DNA from: an uncultured Gemmatimonadota bacterium
GTDB lineage: Bacteria; Gemmatimonadota; Gemmatimonadetes; Gemmatimonadales; Gemmatimonadaceae
Reading direction: 5' to 3'
Assembly: GCA_946479015.1 (NCBI GenBank)
Contig: CAMLEQ010000006.1
Location: forward strand, 1-31,950
DNA length: 31,950 nucleotides
The notes below the pieces were generated by a model. The model ran no database searches. It had not been told where the DNA came from and saw nothing but the letters and a program-made list of their open reading frames with translations. This document shows positions 1 through 7,893 of the stretch, one piece after another. Both the position numbers and the translations under genes were made by a program. The stretch's first letter is position 1, and each line of letters begins with the position of its first letter.

Positions 1-581
1 AGGCGATCAAGATCGAGAACGGCGATGAGCTGATCGACGTCCAGATCACCACCGGCACGAGCGACATCGTGCTCGCCACCCAGCACGGGATGTCCATTCG
101 CTTCCACGAGCAGGACGTCCGCGAGATGGGGCGCGACACGACGGGGGTGAAGGGGATCGAGCTCGGCAAGGGCGACGAGGTGAAGGGGATGGTGGTCATC
201 AAGCGCGACGCCACCCTCCTCGTGGTCACCGAGAAGGGGATGGGCAAGTGCTCCCCGATCGACGAGTACCGCGTGCAGAAGCGCGGAGGGAAGGGGATCA
301 TCACCCTCAATCGCACGGACAAGACCGGCGACGTGGTGGCGCTCAAGGAAGTGCTCCCCGACGACGAGCTGATGCTGATCACGAAGCACGGCATCGTGAT
401 CCGCATGCCGGTGAAGGGGATCCGCGTGAGCGGCCGCAACACCCAGGGGGTGCGCCTCGTGAGCCTCGACGACGGTGACCGCGTGTGCGACGTGGCGCGC
501 GTGGTGATCGAGGACGACGACCAGCCGGGCGTCGACACCGCCGAGGAGCCGGTGGGGGTGACGCCGGAGGAAGAAGAGTAA
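1..581 (+). CDS. gyrA: DNA gyrase subunit A, C-terminal part (5' end outside window)
   Basis: The reading frame enters at base 3 and runs 192 residues to TAA at 579-581. It encodes the C-terminal beta-pinwheel domain of the type II topoisomerase A subunit, which wraps DNA so that gyrase can introduce negative supercoils. Visible signs are repeated pinwheel blades (for example DIVLATQHGMSIRF and ELMLITKHGIVIRM) and a GyrA-box-like motif QKRGGKG, which marks gyrase rather than topoisomerase IV ParC. The protein ends in a strongly acidic tail (EDDDQ...PEEEE), common in gyrase A. The catalytic tyrosine and breakage-reunion domain lie upstream of the window, so the gene is partial only because of the window edge. 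A stable hairpin follows 18 bases after the stop. Confidence 0.95.
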   Translation, partial: AIKIENGDELIDVQITTGTSDIVLATQHGMSIRFHEQDVREMGRDTTGVKGIELGKGDEVKGMVVIKRDATLLVVTEKGMGKCSPIDEYRVQKRGGKGIITLNRTDKTGDVVALKEVLPDDELMLITKHGIVIRMPVKGIRVSGRNTQGVRLVSLDDGDRVCDVARVVIEDDDQPGVDTAEEPVGVTPEEEE

Positions 582-599
582 GGCTACTGCATGAGGAAC

Positions 600-641
600 G
601 CACACCGCCCCGCGTCGCCTACCCGACGCGGGGCGGTGTGC
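600..641 (+). terminator. Hairpin 3' of gyrA, probable transcription terminator
   Basis: Bases 600-617 pair perfectly with 624-641 (18 bp, mostly G/C) around the 6-base loop CCTACC. It begins 18 bases after the gyrA stop. No T-tract follows (the next bases are ATCGTGGGG), so it is not a textbook intrinsic terminator. A Rho-assisted terminator or an mRNA 3'-end stabiliser is equally possible. Confidence 0.6.
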
Positions 642-667
642 ATCGTGGGGGGGGTGTGTAGAGGATG

Positions 668-838
668 GACCACCGAACAACGCGTGTGGCGTGTGGGGGA
701 CTGACGGGAAGAGGAGGGAGGTAGAGCGCGTGTAGGACCGGATGTAGAGAGAGTCCGCCTACACACGAAGCTACACGCGCCGTACCCATCTCCTCTTTCC
801 GTCAGTTCCCCACACGCCACACGCGTTGTTCGGTGGTC
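668..838 (+). repeat. 171-bp near-palindromic element, copy A
   Basis: Two 68-base arms (668-735 and 771-838) are reverse complements at about 62 of 68 positions, separated by a 35-base asymmetric centre (736-770). The outermost 31 bases of each arm pair perfectly. A second copy lies at 15201-15371 in the opposite orientation, shown both by the centre and by arm-specific differences. The element fills most of the gap between the gyrA hairpin and the threonine dehydratase gene. It carries no credible gene: both strands are open, but this follows from base composition and symmetry. It could be a non-autonomous mobile element (MITE or REP-like) or a structured RNA. I see no clear target-site duplication. 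Confidence 0.9.
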
Positions 839-911
839 TACCCCCCAGTTCCTGGAACCCCCCGAGGCCCGACGCCTTGGTCAGTTCTCACCCACCCCTC
901 CCCGCCCACCC

Positions 912-937
912 CACTGGCGCGAACCGCGGCGCCAGTG
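912..937 (+). promoter_or_regulatory. Leader hairpin just upstream of threonine dehydratase
   Basis: Bases 912-920 (CACTGGCGC) pair perfectly with 929-937 (GCGCCAGTG) around an 8-base loop, ending 11 bases before the chosen ATG at 949. It overlaps the place where a ribosome-binding site would be expected, and no Shine-Dalgarno sequence is seen there. A role in translation control is possible but not shown. Confidence 0.3.
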
Positions 938-948
938 CAGAGTCCAGC

Positions 949-1944
949 ATGTCCACGTCGACTCCCTCCGCCACCGTGTCTCCCGTCCTCGTCACCCTCG
1001 CCGACCTCCACGCCGCCGCCGCGGTGCTCAGGGGGGTGGCCGTCCGCACGCCGCTCCTCCCCGCCGATGACCTGGCCGAGGAGCTCGGGAGCGAGGGGAT
1101 CTGGCTCAAGCCGGAGATGCTGCAGCGCGGAGGGGCGTTCAAGTTCCGTGGGGCGTACCTCTTCCTCTCGCGACTCGGCCCGGAGGAGCGGGCGGCCGGC
1201 GTGGTGGCGCCGTCGTCGGGGAATCACGCGCAGGCCGTCGCGCTCGCGGCGCGGCTGCTCGGCGCGCCCGCCACGGTGGTGATGCCCACCACCGTCACCC
1301 CGGCCAAGCGGGCCGGCGCTGAGCGGCTCGGCGCCCGCGTGGTGCTCGCCGGCACCACCACCGCCGACCGCATGGAGCGCGCGCTCCAGCTCATGGAGGA
1401 GGAGCAGCTCACCCTCGTCCCCCCGTACGACAACCGCACCATCATACTCGGGCAGGGGACGGCGGGGCTGGAGATCGCCGAGGACCTCCCCGATGTGGGG
1501 ACGGTGCTGGTGCCGGTGGGGGGAGGCGGCTTGAGCGCCGGCGTGGCGGCGGCGGTGAAGCTCCTCGTCCCCTCGGCCCGGGTGATCGGGGTGGAGCCCG
1601 CCGGCGCGCCGAAGCTCACGCGCGCCCGGCGGCACGGCGCCCCCGTCCGCCTGGAGCGCACCGCGAGTCTCGCGGACGGCCTCCTCGCGGTGGAGATCGG
1701 CGCCATCCCCTTCGCTCACCACCAGGCATTCATCGACGACGTGGTGCTGGTGGAGGATGCGGCACTCCCCGGCGCGATGCGGTGGCTGCTCGACCGCCTC
1801 AAGGTGGTGGCCGAACCGAGCGGCGCGATCACCGTCGCGGCGCTCCGCGAGGGGCTCGTGCGTCCAGTGGGGAAGACGGTGGCCGTGCTGAGTGGCGGGA
1901 ACATCGAATGGAACGGCCTGCGCGAGCTGCTCGGAGATGGATAG
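949..1944 (+). CDS. Threonine (serine) dehydratase, PLP-dependent fold type II
   Basis: A 331-residue enzyme that deaminates L-threonine to 2-oxobutyrate (and L-serine to pyruvate) with pyridoxal phosphate. Family motifs are clear: the PLP-lysine segment GGAFKFRGA (K65), the substrate loop SSGNHAQA (about 89-96) and the phosphate-binding glycine loop VGGGGLSAG (about 190-198). There is no C-terminal ACT domain, so the length matches the short catabolic TdcB-type or serine racemase-like enzymes rather than long IlvA. The frame stays open upstream to an ATG at 826, but those 41 residues come from repeat copy A and a proline-rich stretch, so ATG 949 (MSTSTPSATVSP) is preferred. It is the first gene of a six-gene run and overlaps the next by 8 bases. 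Serine racemase or threo-hydroxyaspartate dehydratase activity cannot be excluded. Confidence 0.88.
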   Translation: MSTSTPSATVSPVLVTLADLHAAAAVLRGVAVRTPLLPADDLAEELGSEGIWLKPEMLQRGGAFKFRGAYLFLSRLGPEERAAGVVAPSSGNHAQAVALAARLLGAPATVVMPTTVTPAKRAGAERLGARVVLAGTTTADRMERALQLMEEEQLTLVPPYDNRTIILGQGTAGLEIAEDLPDVGTVLVPVGGGGLSAGVAAAVKLLVPSARVIGVEPAGAPKLTRARRHGAPVRLERTASLADGLLAVEIGAIPFAHHQAFIDDVVLVEDAALPGAMRWLLDRLKVVAEPSGAITVAALREGLVRPVGKTVAVLSGGNIEWNGLRELLGDG

Positions 1945-3412
1945 AGCGAGGATCCTGATCGCCGATGAGGACGAGGTCCTCACGCGCACGGTCAGCTGGC
2001 TGCTGAAGGAGCAGGGCTACGACGTGGCCGTGGCGCCGCGGAGCGAGCGCGTGCTCGACACGCTCGCCTCTCACCAGCCGGACCTCCTGCTGTTCGATGT
2101 GCAGATGCCCGGCGGCGATGGCTACGAGATGCTCCGCCGCATCAACGCCGACGAGCGCTGGCGCGACATGCCGGTGCTCGTCGCCTCGGCGCTCCGCGCC
2201 GAGGAGGCCGCATCGCAGCTCGTGACCCTCGGCGCCACGGACTTCATCAGCAAGCCGTTCCACGTCCGCGAGCTGCTGGCGCGCATCCGCGTGCAGCTCC
2301 GGATCCGCCAGGAGCTCCTCCACGCGCGCTCCGCCCTCCGTTCCACCGAGGTGCAGCTCGAGCGCGCGCGCGCCGAGGCGGAGAGCCGGCGCAAGATGGT
2401 GGACATCCTGCACGAGGTGACGGGCGACTTCTCGTCGGAGGAGCTGTACCACATCCTGGTGCGGCGCGTCGCCCGCGCGCTCGACATCTCCCACTGCTCG
2501 CTCGTGCTCGCGCGCCCGGGAGACGAGGTGGGCGTGGTCGCCGCGGCATACGAGGCGCCGGGGCTCACGCATCTGGAGATCCGCCTGGAGCGCTATCCGG
2601 AGATCCGCGCCGCGCTGGAGACGGCCGAGCCGGTGCTCATCGAGGACCTGGACTCGAGCGCGCTGTACAACGAGGTGCGGCTGGACTGGGCGGTGAGCGG
2701 CACGATGGTCCCCTTCCGCTCCGTGATCGCGCTCCCCTTCCGCCTGGATGGCGAGCGCGCCGGGGTGATCTTTCTCCGCACGCTGCTCGATGAGCCGCCG
2801 CTCGGCCGCTCCGACGTGGAGTTCGCCGAGACGGTGGTGCGCGCCGCGGTGGCGGCGATCCGGCGGGCGCAGGTGATCGAGAGCACGCGCGCCGACAAGG
2901 CGCGGCTGGAGGTTTTGGCGCTCACCGACCCGCTCACGCAGACGCACAACCGGCGGGCGCTCATGGAGCGGCTCACCGCCGAGCTGGAGCGCGCGCGCCG
3001 GTATGCGCTCCAGCTCTCCCTGCTCATGGTCGATCTCGATCACTTCAAGGCCATCAACGACACCTACGGCCACGTGGTGGGGGACGAGGTGCTGCGGAGC
3101 GTCGCGCGCACGCTCCAGCGCGAGGCTCGCGCCGTGGACGTGGTCGCGCGCTACGGCGGGGAGGAGTTCGTGGTCATCCTCCCGGAGACGCCCGAGGAAG
3201 GGGCGGTGTCGCTGGCCGAGCGCATCCGCGCGCGCGTGGGGGACGCGCTCCCCATCTCCGCCGGCGAGTACGGCTGGCTGAACGTGACCGTGAGCATCGG
3301 CGTCGCCACCATCCCGTCACCGCGGGTGAACTCACCGGAGGAGCTGATCGCCCTCGCGGACGAGGCGCTCTATCGCGCCAAGGCGCAGGGGCGCAATCGG
3401 GTGTGCACGTGA
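1937..3412 (+). CDS. Response regulator with GAF and GGDEF domains (diguanylate cyclase)
   Basis: A 491-residue cytosolic signalling protein predicted to make c-di-GMP from two GTP. Order of parts: receiver domain at about 4-120 with phospho-acceptor D54 and conserved K106; a short helical linker (about 125-155); a GAF-like domain (about 155-305); and a C-terminal GGDEF domain (about 325-491). The active-site motif is GGEEF at 407-411, a fully active form. An RxxD autoinhibitory I-site (398-401) stands exactly five residues before it, so product inhibition is expected. The ATG at 1937 lies inside the end of the threonine dehydratase gene (8-base overlap), implying translational coupling. The stop overlaps the kinase start as GTGA. 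No cognate histidine kinase is adjacent. Confidence 0.93.
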   Translation: MDRARILIADEDEVLTRTVSWLLKEQGYDVAVAPRSERVLDTLASHQPDLLLFDVQMPGGDGYEMLRRINADERWRDMPVLVASALRAEEAASQLVTLGATDFISKPFHVRELLARIRVQLRIRQELLHARSALRSTEVQLERARAEAESRRKMVDILHEVTGDFSSEELYHILVRRVARALDISHCSLVLARPGDEVGVVAAAYEAPGLTHLEIRLERYPEIRAALETAEPVLIEDLDSSALYNEVRLDWAVSGTMVPFRSVIALPFRLDGERAGVIFLRTLLDEPPLGRSDVEFAETVVRAAVAAIRRAQVIESTRADKARLEVLALTDPLTQTHNRRALMERLTAELERARRYALQLSLLMVDLDHFKAINDTYGHVVGDEVLRSVARTLQREARAVDVVARYGGEEFVVILPETPEEGAVSLAERIRARVGDALPISAGEYGWLNVTVSIGVATIPSPRVNSPEELIALADEALYRAKAQGRNRVCT

Positions 3413-4545
3413 GCACCCGCTGTCCCGCGTGCGGCGCGGAATATCCCGCCGACGCGCGCTTCTGCCCGCGCGACGGCACCAGGCTGGAGCCAGTGGCCGC
3501 ACCAGGTGCCGATGCCGCGCCCCCGCCGTCGCACGCGCGCGTGTTCGAGTCGATCTCCCCCGCCGAGGCGCGCGCGACCACGCCGCGCCTCGGCGGCGCC
3601 GCGCCGCCGTTCACGCCGCCGGTCGACGTCGCCCGCCTCCCGGGGCAGGTGCTCGATGGACGGTACCGCGTGACGCGGAAGATCGGCGAGGGGGGAATGT
3701 CCTTCGTGTTCCTCGCGAGCGATGCGAGCACGGGAGAGAACGTCGCGATCAAGCTCCTCTCGCCATCGCTCATCCGCGACCGGAACGCGATGGCCCGGCT
3801 GCGCCGCGAAGCGGAGCTGGGAGGGCGGCTCGCGCACCCGAACGTGTGCCACATCATGCGGCTCGGCGAGACAGCGCAGGGGCTCGTCTACGTGGTGATG
3901 CCCTTCATCGAGGGGGAGCTGCTCTGCGACCGCAACATCCGCCTCGGCCAGCTCCCGCTCGACGTGACCACGCGCTTCGTGTCCGACATCGCCGCCGGGC
4001 TGCACGTGGCGCACGCGCTGGGGATCATCCACCGCGACCTCAAGCCCGAGAACATCATGATCTGCCGCCGCCCCGACGGCTCGGAGCACGCGGTGGTCAT
4101 GGACTTCGGGCTCGCCAAGGAGCGCCAGCTGGGGCCCGAGGTGCAGAAGCTCACCGCGACCGGCATCGTGCTCGGCACGCCGGAGTTCATGAGCCCGGAG
4201 CAGCTCCGCGGGAAGACGCTCGATCCGCGCACCGACATCTACTCCCTCGGGCTCATGGCGTGCGAGATGCTCACCGGGCAGCTCCCGTTCACCGGACGCA
4301 CCCAGCAGGACGTGATGCTCGCGCGGCTGAAGAGCGAGCCCACCCCCATTCGCGCCGTGCGCCCCGACCTGCACTTCCCCGCGGCGGTGGAGCAGGTGCT
4401 GCTGAAGAGCATGCACCGCGATCCCGACCACCGCTATCGCACGGCGCCGGAGTTCGCCGCGGCGCTGGCGGACGCGGCCGCCGGCGGGAGCGGCGGGGAG
4501 GGCCCCTCCGCCTCCGCGTTCCTGGACCGCCTGCTCCGTCGCTGA
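3409..4545 (+). CDS. Ser/Thr protein kinase (Hanks type) with N-terminal zinc-ribbon-like motif
   Basis: A 378-residue soluble kinase. The N-terminus has CPACG (C5, C8) and FCPRDG (C19), a zinc-ribbon pattern in which the usual fourth cysteine position is aspartate. A proline/alanine-rich linker leads to the catalytic domain (about 85-355). That domain has the glycine loop GEGGMSFVF, the ATP lysine K115 (VAIK), the catalytic loop HRDLKPEN (208-215), DFG (232-234) and the SPEQLRG segment after the activation loop. No transmembrane segment or extracellular sensor is present, unlike PknB-type kinases, so it acts in the cytoplasm. The start is taken as GTG 3409, whose GTGA overlaps the preceding stop. 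An in-frame GTG at 3403 would add only two residues. Coupling to a diguanylate cyclase regulator is notable; substrates are unknown. Confidence 0.93.
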   Translation: MSTRCPACGAEYPADARFCPRDGTRLEPVAAPGADAAPPPSHARVFESISPAEARATTPRLGGAAPPFTPPVDVARLPGQVLDGRYRVTRKIGEGGMSFVFLASDASTGENVAIKLLSPSLIRDRNAMARLRREAELGGRLAHPNVCHIMRLGETAQGLVYVVMPFIEGELLCDRNIRLGQLPLDVTTRFVSDIAAGLHVAHALGIIHRDLKPENIMICRRPDGSEHAVVMDFGLAKERQLGPEVQKLTATGIVLGTPEFMSPEQLRGKTLDPRTDIYSLGLMACEMLTGQLPFTGRTQQDVMLARLKSEPTPIRAVRPDLHFPAAVEQVLLKSMHRDPDHRYRTAPEFAAALADAAAGGSGGEGPSASAFLDRLLRR

Positions 4546-4550
4546 GCATT

Positions 4551-4583
4551 GCCGGGGGGTGGCCCTCGGGCCACATTCCCGGC
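4551..4583 (+). promoter_or_regulatory. Two-tier stem-loop abutting the E1 alpha start codon
   Basis: An inner stem (GTGGCC 4559-4564 with GGCCAC 4569-4574) sits inside an outer stem (GCCGGG 4551-4556 with CCCGGC 4578-4583). The outer stem ends exactly at the ATG at 4584. No Shine-Dalgarno sequence is evident. The fold could attenuate read-through from the kinase gene or limit initiation of the next gene. Function is inferred only from position. Confidence 0.35.
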
Positions 4584-5723
4584 ATGAAGCGGCACCAGCC
4601 CTTCGAGCCCGCCGAGTACGTCGCGTGGACGCGTGACGAGGGGGCGATGCGCGAGTACCGCGACACGCTCGAACGCGATGCCGCGCGGGCGCGCGTGATC
4701 GAGGGGCTCGACATCGCCGCGCTGCTCGACCTCTACAAGGGACTCGTGCGCAACCGTCTCACGGACATCGCGCTCAAGCGGCTGGTGCGCCAGGGCGTGG
4801 TGTCCAAGGCGTGGCTGGGCACCGGGGAAGAGGCGACGACGATCGGCCCCGTGCACGCGCTCCGGCGGACGGAGCCGCGCGACGTGGTGGCGCCGATGAT
4901 CCGCAATGGCGGCGCCTGTCACGAGATGGGGATGCCGGTGGCGGACATGATGCGCGCGTACATGGGCACGGGCGATGGCCCATCCCACGGGCGCGATGGG
5001 CACTACGGCGACCTCTCGAAGGGGATCCTCCCGCCGATCAGCCACGTGGGAGACATGGTCCCGGTGGTGACGGGGATCGCGATGTCGCTCCGCATGCGGG
5101 GCACCGACGGCGTGGCGATGACGTGGATCGGCGATGGCAGCACCAAGGCCGGCGTCACGCACGAGGGGCTGAACCTCGCCGCCGTGCGCCGCGCGCCGGC
5201 GGTGTTCATCATCCAGAACAATCAGGTGGCGCTCGGGACGCGGCTCGCGCAGCACCACCTGGGCGCGGACGCGCGCGCCTTCGCCGACTGGCCGGCGGCG
5301 TACGGCGTGTGGGGCGGGGTGTTCGATGGGAACAACGTGCTCGATGCGTACGCGCTGGCGGTGCTCGCCGTGGAGCGGTGCCGAAGGGGAGAGGGCCCGT
5401 GCATCCTCGTGGCCGAGACGTTCCGCATGGGCGGCCACGCCACGCACGATGAGGCCGAGGCCCGGCGCACCTTCGACGCGGCGCTCTTCGAGCGCTGGGG
5501 GCGGCGCGATCCGATCGCCCTGTACGAGGAGTACCTGACGGAGCGAGGCATCGCGCGCGATGCGCTGGCGGCGGCGGAGCGGGAGGTGGAAGGGGAGGTG
5601 GAGCGCGCGGAGGCGGAGGCGCTGGAGAGCAGGGGGCGGCGGATGCCGGCGGGGGAGAGCGCCCTCGCCGGCGTGTACGCCGACGGGGGCCACGGAGTCC
5701 ACCCATCCCGGAGGTCATCGTGA
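4584..5723 (+). CDS. 2-oxoacid dehydrogenase E1 component, alpha subunit (TPP-dependent)
   Basis: A 379-residue thiamine-pyrophosphate enzyme subunit related to pyruvate, acetoin and branched-chain 2-oxoacid dehydrogenase E1 alpha. The TPP/magnesium motif begins with GDG at 183-185 and ends with NN at 212-213, about the usual 30-residue spacing. The HGRDGH and HVGDMVPVVTGIAMS segments match the substrate/cofactor region. It would decarboxylate a 2-oxoacid and pass the acyl group to an E2 lipoyl domain. An E1 beta subunit is normally adjacent, but none lies in this window, so the partner must be elsewhere. Threonine dehydratase in the same operon supplies 2-oxobutyrate, which E1 enzymes can use; this link is inferred. 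Its stop overlaps the next start (GTGA). The exact substrate cannot be told from sequence alone. Confidence 0.88.
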   Translation: MKRHQPFEPAEYVAWTRDEGAMREYRDTLERDAARARVIEGLDIAALLDLYKGLVRNRLTDIALKRLVRQGVVSKAWLGTGEEATTIGPVHALRRTEPRDVVAPMIRNGGACHEMGMPVADMMRAYMGTGDGPSHGRDGHYGDLSKGILPPISHVGDMVPVVTGIAMSLRMRGTDGVAMTWIGDGSTKAGVTHEGLNLAAVRRAPAVFIIQNNQVALGTRLAQHHLGADARAFADWPAAYGVWGGVFDGNNVLDAYALAVLAVERCRRGEGPCILVAETFRMGGHATHDEAEARRTFDAALFERWGRRDPIALYEEYLTERGIARDALAAAEREVEGEVERAEAEALESRGRRMPAGESALAGVYADGGHGVHPSRRSS

Positions 5724-6871
5724 CGTCCATCGTGCTCGCGAGCGCCACCGCGCTGTGCGTGGCGGCGCAGGCGTGTGCCGGCGGCCGGGAGCCGTCGCAG
5801 CCGCCGCCTCCGGCGGACTCGCTGAGCGCGCGCCTCGTGCTCCCCCCAGGGTTCGAGGTGGCGTACTTCGCGCGCAATGTGCCCGTGCGCTTCATGGCGC
5901 TCGGTCCCGACGGCGCCGTGTACGCGAGCGAGCCCGGGAACGGGCGCGTGGTCCGCATCTGGGACGAGGATGGCGACGGCGTGGCCGACAGCACCGTGAC
6001 GGCGGTGGACGGGCTCGACCACCCGCACGGTCTCGCCTTCCACAAGGGCTATCTCTACATCGCCAACACCGGCGGCGTCGCGCGTGCGCGCCTGGACGAG
6101 CACGGTCGCGCGGTCGGCTCCCCCGAGCGGGTGAATGCCTTCGAGGGGGGCGGAGGGCACTGGACGCGGAGCATCGCGTTCGGTGCCGACAGCGCGATGT
6201 ACGTGAGCATCGGCTCCACGTGCAACCTGTGCGCGGAGTCCAATCCGGAGCGCGCGTCCGTGATGCGGTTCGACGAGGACGGCGCGAACGGGCGCGTGTA
6301 CGCGTCGGGGCTCCGCAACGCGGTGGGGATCGCGGTCGACCCGGCGACGGGGGAGCTCTGGGTGTCGCAGAACGAGCGGGACAACATCCCCCCGGACCAT
6401 CAGGACCTTCCGCCGGAGGAGATCAACATCCTGCGCGATGGAGGAGACTACGGGTGGCCGTACTGCTACTCGCTGCACGGACGCCCGGTGCCCTCCCCCG
6501 ACATGCGGGGCGCGAGCGATGCGCGCTGCGCCGCGACCATCCCCGCCGCGCTGGAGATGCAGGCGCACTCGGCGCCGCTCGGCATGACCTTCCTCGACCG
6601 GGCGACGAACTTTCCCGCGGACTGGCGCGGCGACCTGCTGGTGGCGTTTCACGGATCGTGGGACAGGGACACGCCCACCGGCGCGAAGGTGGTGCGGGTG
6701 CGCGTCTCCGGGGGGAAGCCGGTCTCGTACGAGGATTTCGTGACCGGTTGGCAGCTCTCCGACGGGAGCCGGTGGGGACGCCCGGTGGACGTGATGGTGT
6801 ACCGGGATGGCTCGGTGCTCATCTCCGACGACGCCGGCCGCGCGATCTACCGGGTGTACAGGAAGCAGTGA
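5720..6871 (+). CDS. Sorbosone dehydrogenase-like / PQQ-dependent sugar dehydrogenase family protein, secreted
   Basis: A 383-residue predicted beta-propeller of the glucose/sorbosone dehydrogenase family, normally a periplasmic quinoprotein oxidising sugars or sugar aldehydes. An N-terminal hydrophobic stretch followed by ACAGG (Cys near residue 19) suggests export, perhaps as a lipoprotein, although the lipobox is weak. Family features include LPPGFEVAYFARNV at the mature N-terminus, repeated propeller strands (LDHPHGLAFHKGYLYIAN, GLRNAVGIAVDPATGELW), NILRDGGDYGWPYC and FHGSWDR. The start is GTG 5720, preceded by a strong GGAGGT and overlapping the E1 alpha stop by four bases. Many family members have unknown substrates and some may not bind PQQ, so the reaction is tentative. 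No PQQ biosynthesis gene is present here. Confidence 0.85.
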   Translation: MTSIVLASATALCVAAQACAGGREPSQPPPPADSLSARLVLPPGFEVAYFARNVPVRFMALGPDGAVYASEPGNGRVVRIWDEDGDGVADSTVTAVDGLDHPHGLAFHKGYLYIANTGGVARARLDEHGRAVGSPERVNAFEGGGGHWTRSIAFGADSAMYVSIGSTCNLCAESNPERASVMRFDEDGANGRVYASGLRNAVGIAVDPATGELWVSQNERDNIPPDHQDLPPEEINILRDGGDYGWPYCYSLHGRPVPSPDMRGASDARCAATIPAALEMQAHSAPLGMTFLDRATNFPADWRGDLLVAFHGSWDRDTPTGAKVVRVRVSGGKPVSYEDFVTGWQLSDGSRWGRPVDVMVYRDGSVLISDDAGRAIYRVYRKQ

Positions 6872-7863
6872 TGCCGCGGCCAGCGATCTGGATCGCGCCG
6901 CTCTGCGCGGCGCTGCTCTCGGTGGCGTGTCGCGATGGCGTGCGTCGCCAGTCCTCCCGCGCCCCCGAGGTTCGCGTCATCCACCTGGAGCAGGAGACGC
7001 GGAGCGGGATGACCGCCCGGGTGCGGTGGGCGCTCTCCCCCGATTCCTCCGCGATCCTGCTGATGGAGGACCCGGCGGGGGTGGAGATGGATCCGGTGCC
7101 CAACGCCTTCATCCTCGCGCGCGAGGGGTGGGGGACGGTGCGCGACGATGCCGCGTGGGACGTGGCCCCCTCACCCGACTGGCGCTGGCTCGCGTGGGGG
7201 CGCGCGTACCTGGTGATGCCGGCCAACGGGGACTCGGTGAGCGACTCGGCGTGGCGCTCGCTCGCCGGAGTGGTGGGGCTGGACGCATCGCTCCTCGAGC
7301 GGGGCTCCTTCCCGGCGAGCGGGATGTCCATGGCCCGCGGGTTCGCGCGCCCGGTGGTGGCCTCCATAGCGGAGGGGGCGGCCCCCGCGGGCACGGCGCG
7401 CGCCCTCGATCTCGCGGGAGGATGGCGCGTGCGCTGGTCGGGGGACACGCTCGCGGCGTTCGGCGCGCGCCCCGTGCGCGCGGTCGACGATGCCGCGCCG
7501 GTCTCGTGGACGCTCGTGGACCCGCGCACCGGGCGCGATGCGATCGAGGCACGCGACAGCGCCGCGCTCTCCCAGGTGGCGTGGACGGAGGGGCCGCTGC
7601 TGGACATCGCGGTCCCCCTCGACCTTCGCGCGCCGCGCACGATCGTGACCAGCCGCTGGCGCTTCGAGAGCCGCGACGGGGTGCTCGCGGTGGCGCCCGC
7701 CGCGGGGGGCGCGTCGCGGGCGATCGGCCCCGCGCTCCCGCTCGCGGCCACGCGCTCGGGGACCTACCTCGCGGCGCTCGTCCCCCGGCGCAACGCCGAG
7801 GAGCACGACCGCACCGAGGAGCTGGTGATGCTGGAGCTGCGGGGAGGAGGGGGAGGGAAGTGA
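6871..7863 (+). CDS. Hypothetical lipoprotein
   Basis: A 330-residue protein I do not recognise. It begins MPRPAIWIAPLCAALLSVAC, a signal peptide ending in a relaxed lipobox (SVAC, Cys20), so it is probably a lipoprotein at the cell surface or in the periplasm. The body is rich in Trp, Asp and short beta-strand-like segments (WALSPDSSAILLMEDP, VAPSPDWRWLAWGRAYL), resembling a WD40/propeller-like fold, but no catalytic motif is visible. It ends in a glycine-rich tail. The ATG shares its first base with the last base of the preceding TGA (TGATG), so it is translationally coupled to the dehydrogenase and may assist or anchor it. It is the last gene of the operon that starts at 949. Confidence 0.8.
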   Translation: MPRPAIWIAPLCAALLSVACRDGVRRQSSRAPEVRVIHLEQETRSGMTARVRWALSPDSSAILLMEDPAGVEMDPVPNAFILAREGWGTVRDDAAWDVAPSPDWRWLAWGRAYLVMPANGDSVSDSAWRSLAGVVGLDASLLERGSFPASGMSMARGFARPVVASIAEGAAPAGTARALDLAGGWRVRWSGDTLAAFGARPVRAVDDAAPVSWTLVDPRTGRDAIEARDSAALSQVAWTEGPLLDIAVPLDLRAPRTIVTSRWRFESRDGVLAVAPAAGGASRAIGPALPLAATRSGTYLAALVPRRNAEEHDRTEELVMLELRGGGGGK

Positions 7864-7889
7864 CGGCGCGGCGCCCGGGAGTGCGCCGT
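7863..7889. terminator. Possible bidirectional hairpin between convergent genes
   Basis: ACGGCGC (7863-7869) pairs perfectly with GCGCCGT (7883-7889) around a 13-base GC-rich loop. It lies exactly between the stop of the + strand operon (7863) and the stop of the convergent - strand gene (7894). There is no T-tract. Position is the main support. Confidence 0.35.
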
Positions 7890-7893
7890 GACG

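Noticed and set aside
584..820. Open frame on the - strand through repeat copy A (with similar peptides from copy B on both strands, 14997-15443)
   Set aside because: The peptides resemble each other (PTRA, RQSPTRHTR and so on) only because the DNA element is repeated and nearly palindromic. There is no ribosome-binding site, and the frames run into unrelated flanks.
668..838. Insertion sequence with terminal inverted repeats
   Set aside because: No transposase frame, no room for one, and no clear target-site duplication. It is kept as a repeat of unknown mobility.
826..948. Upstream in-frame ATG for threonine dehydratase
   Set aside because: The extra 41 residues are encoded by the repeat arm and a proline-rich stretch with no family similarity. 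The family length fits ATG 949.
3429..4583. Long + strand frame continuous with E1 alpha across the kinase gene
   Set aside because: Arg/Pro/Ala-rich shadow of the kinase in another frame. E1 alpha similarity begins only after ATG 4584.
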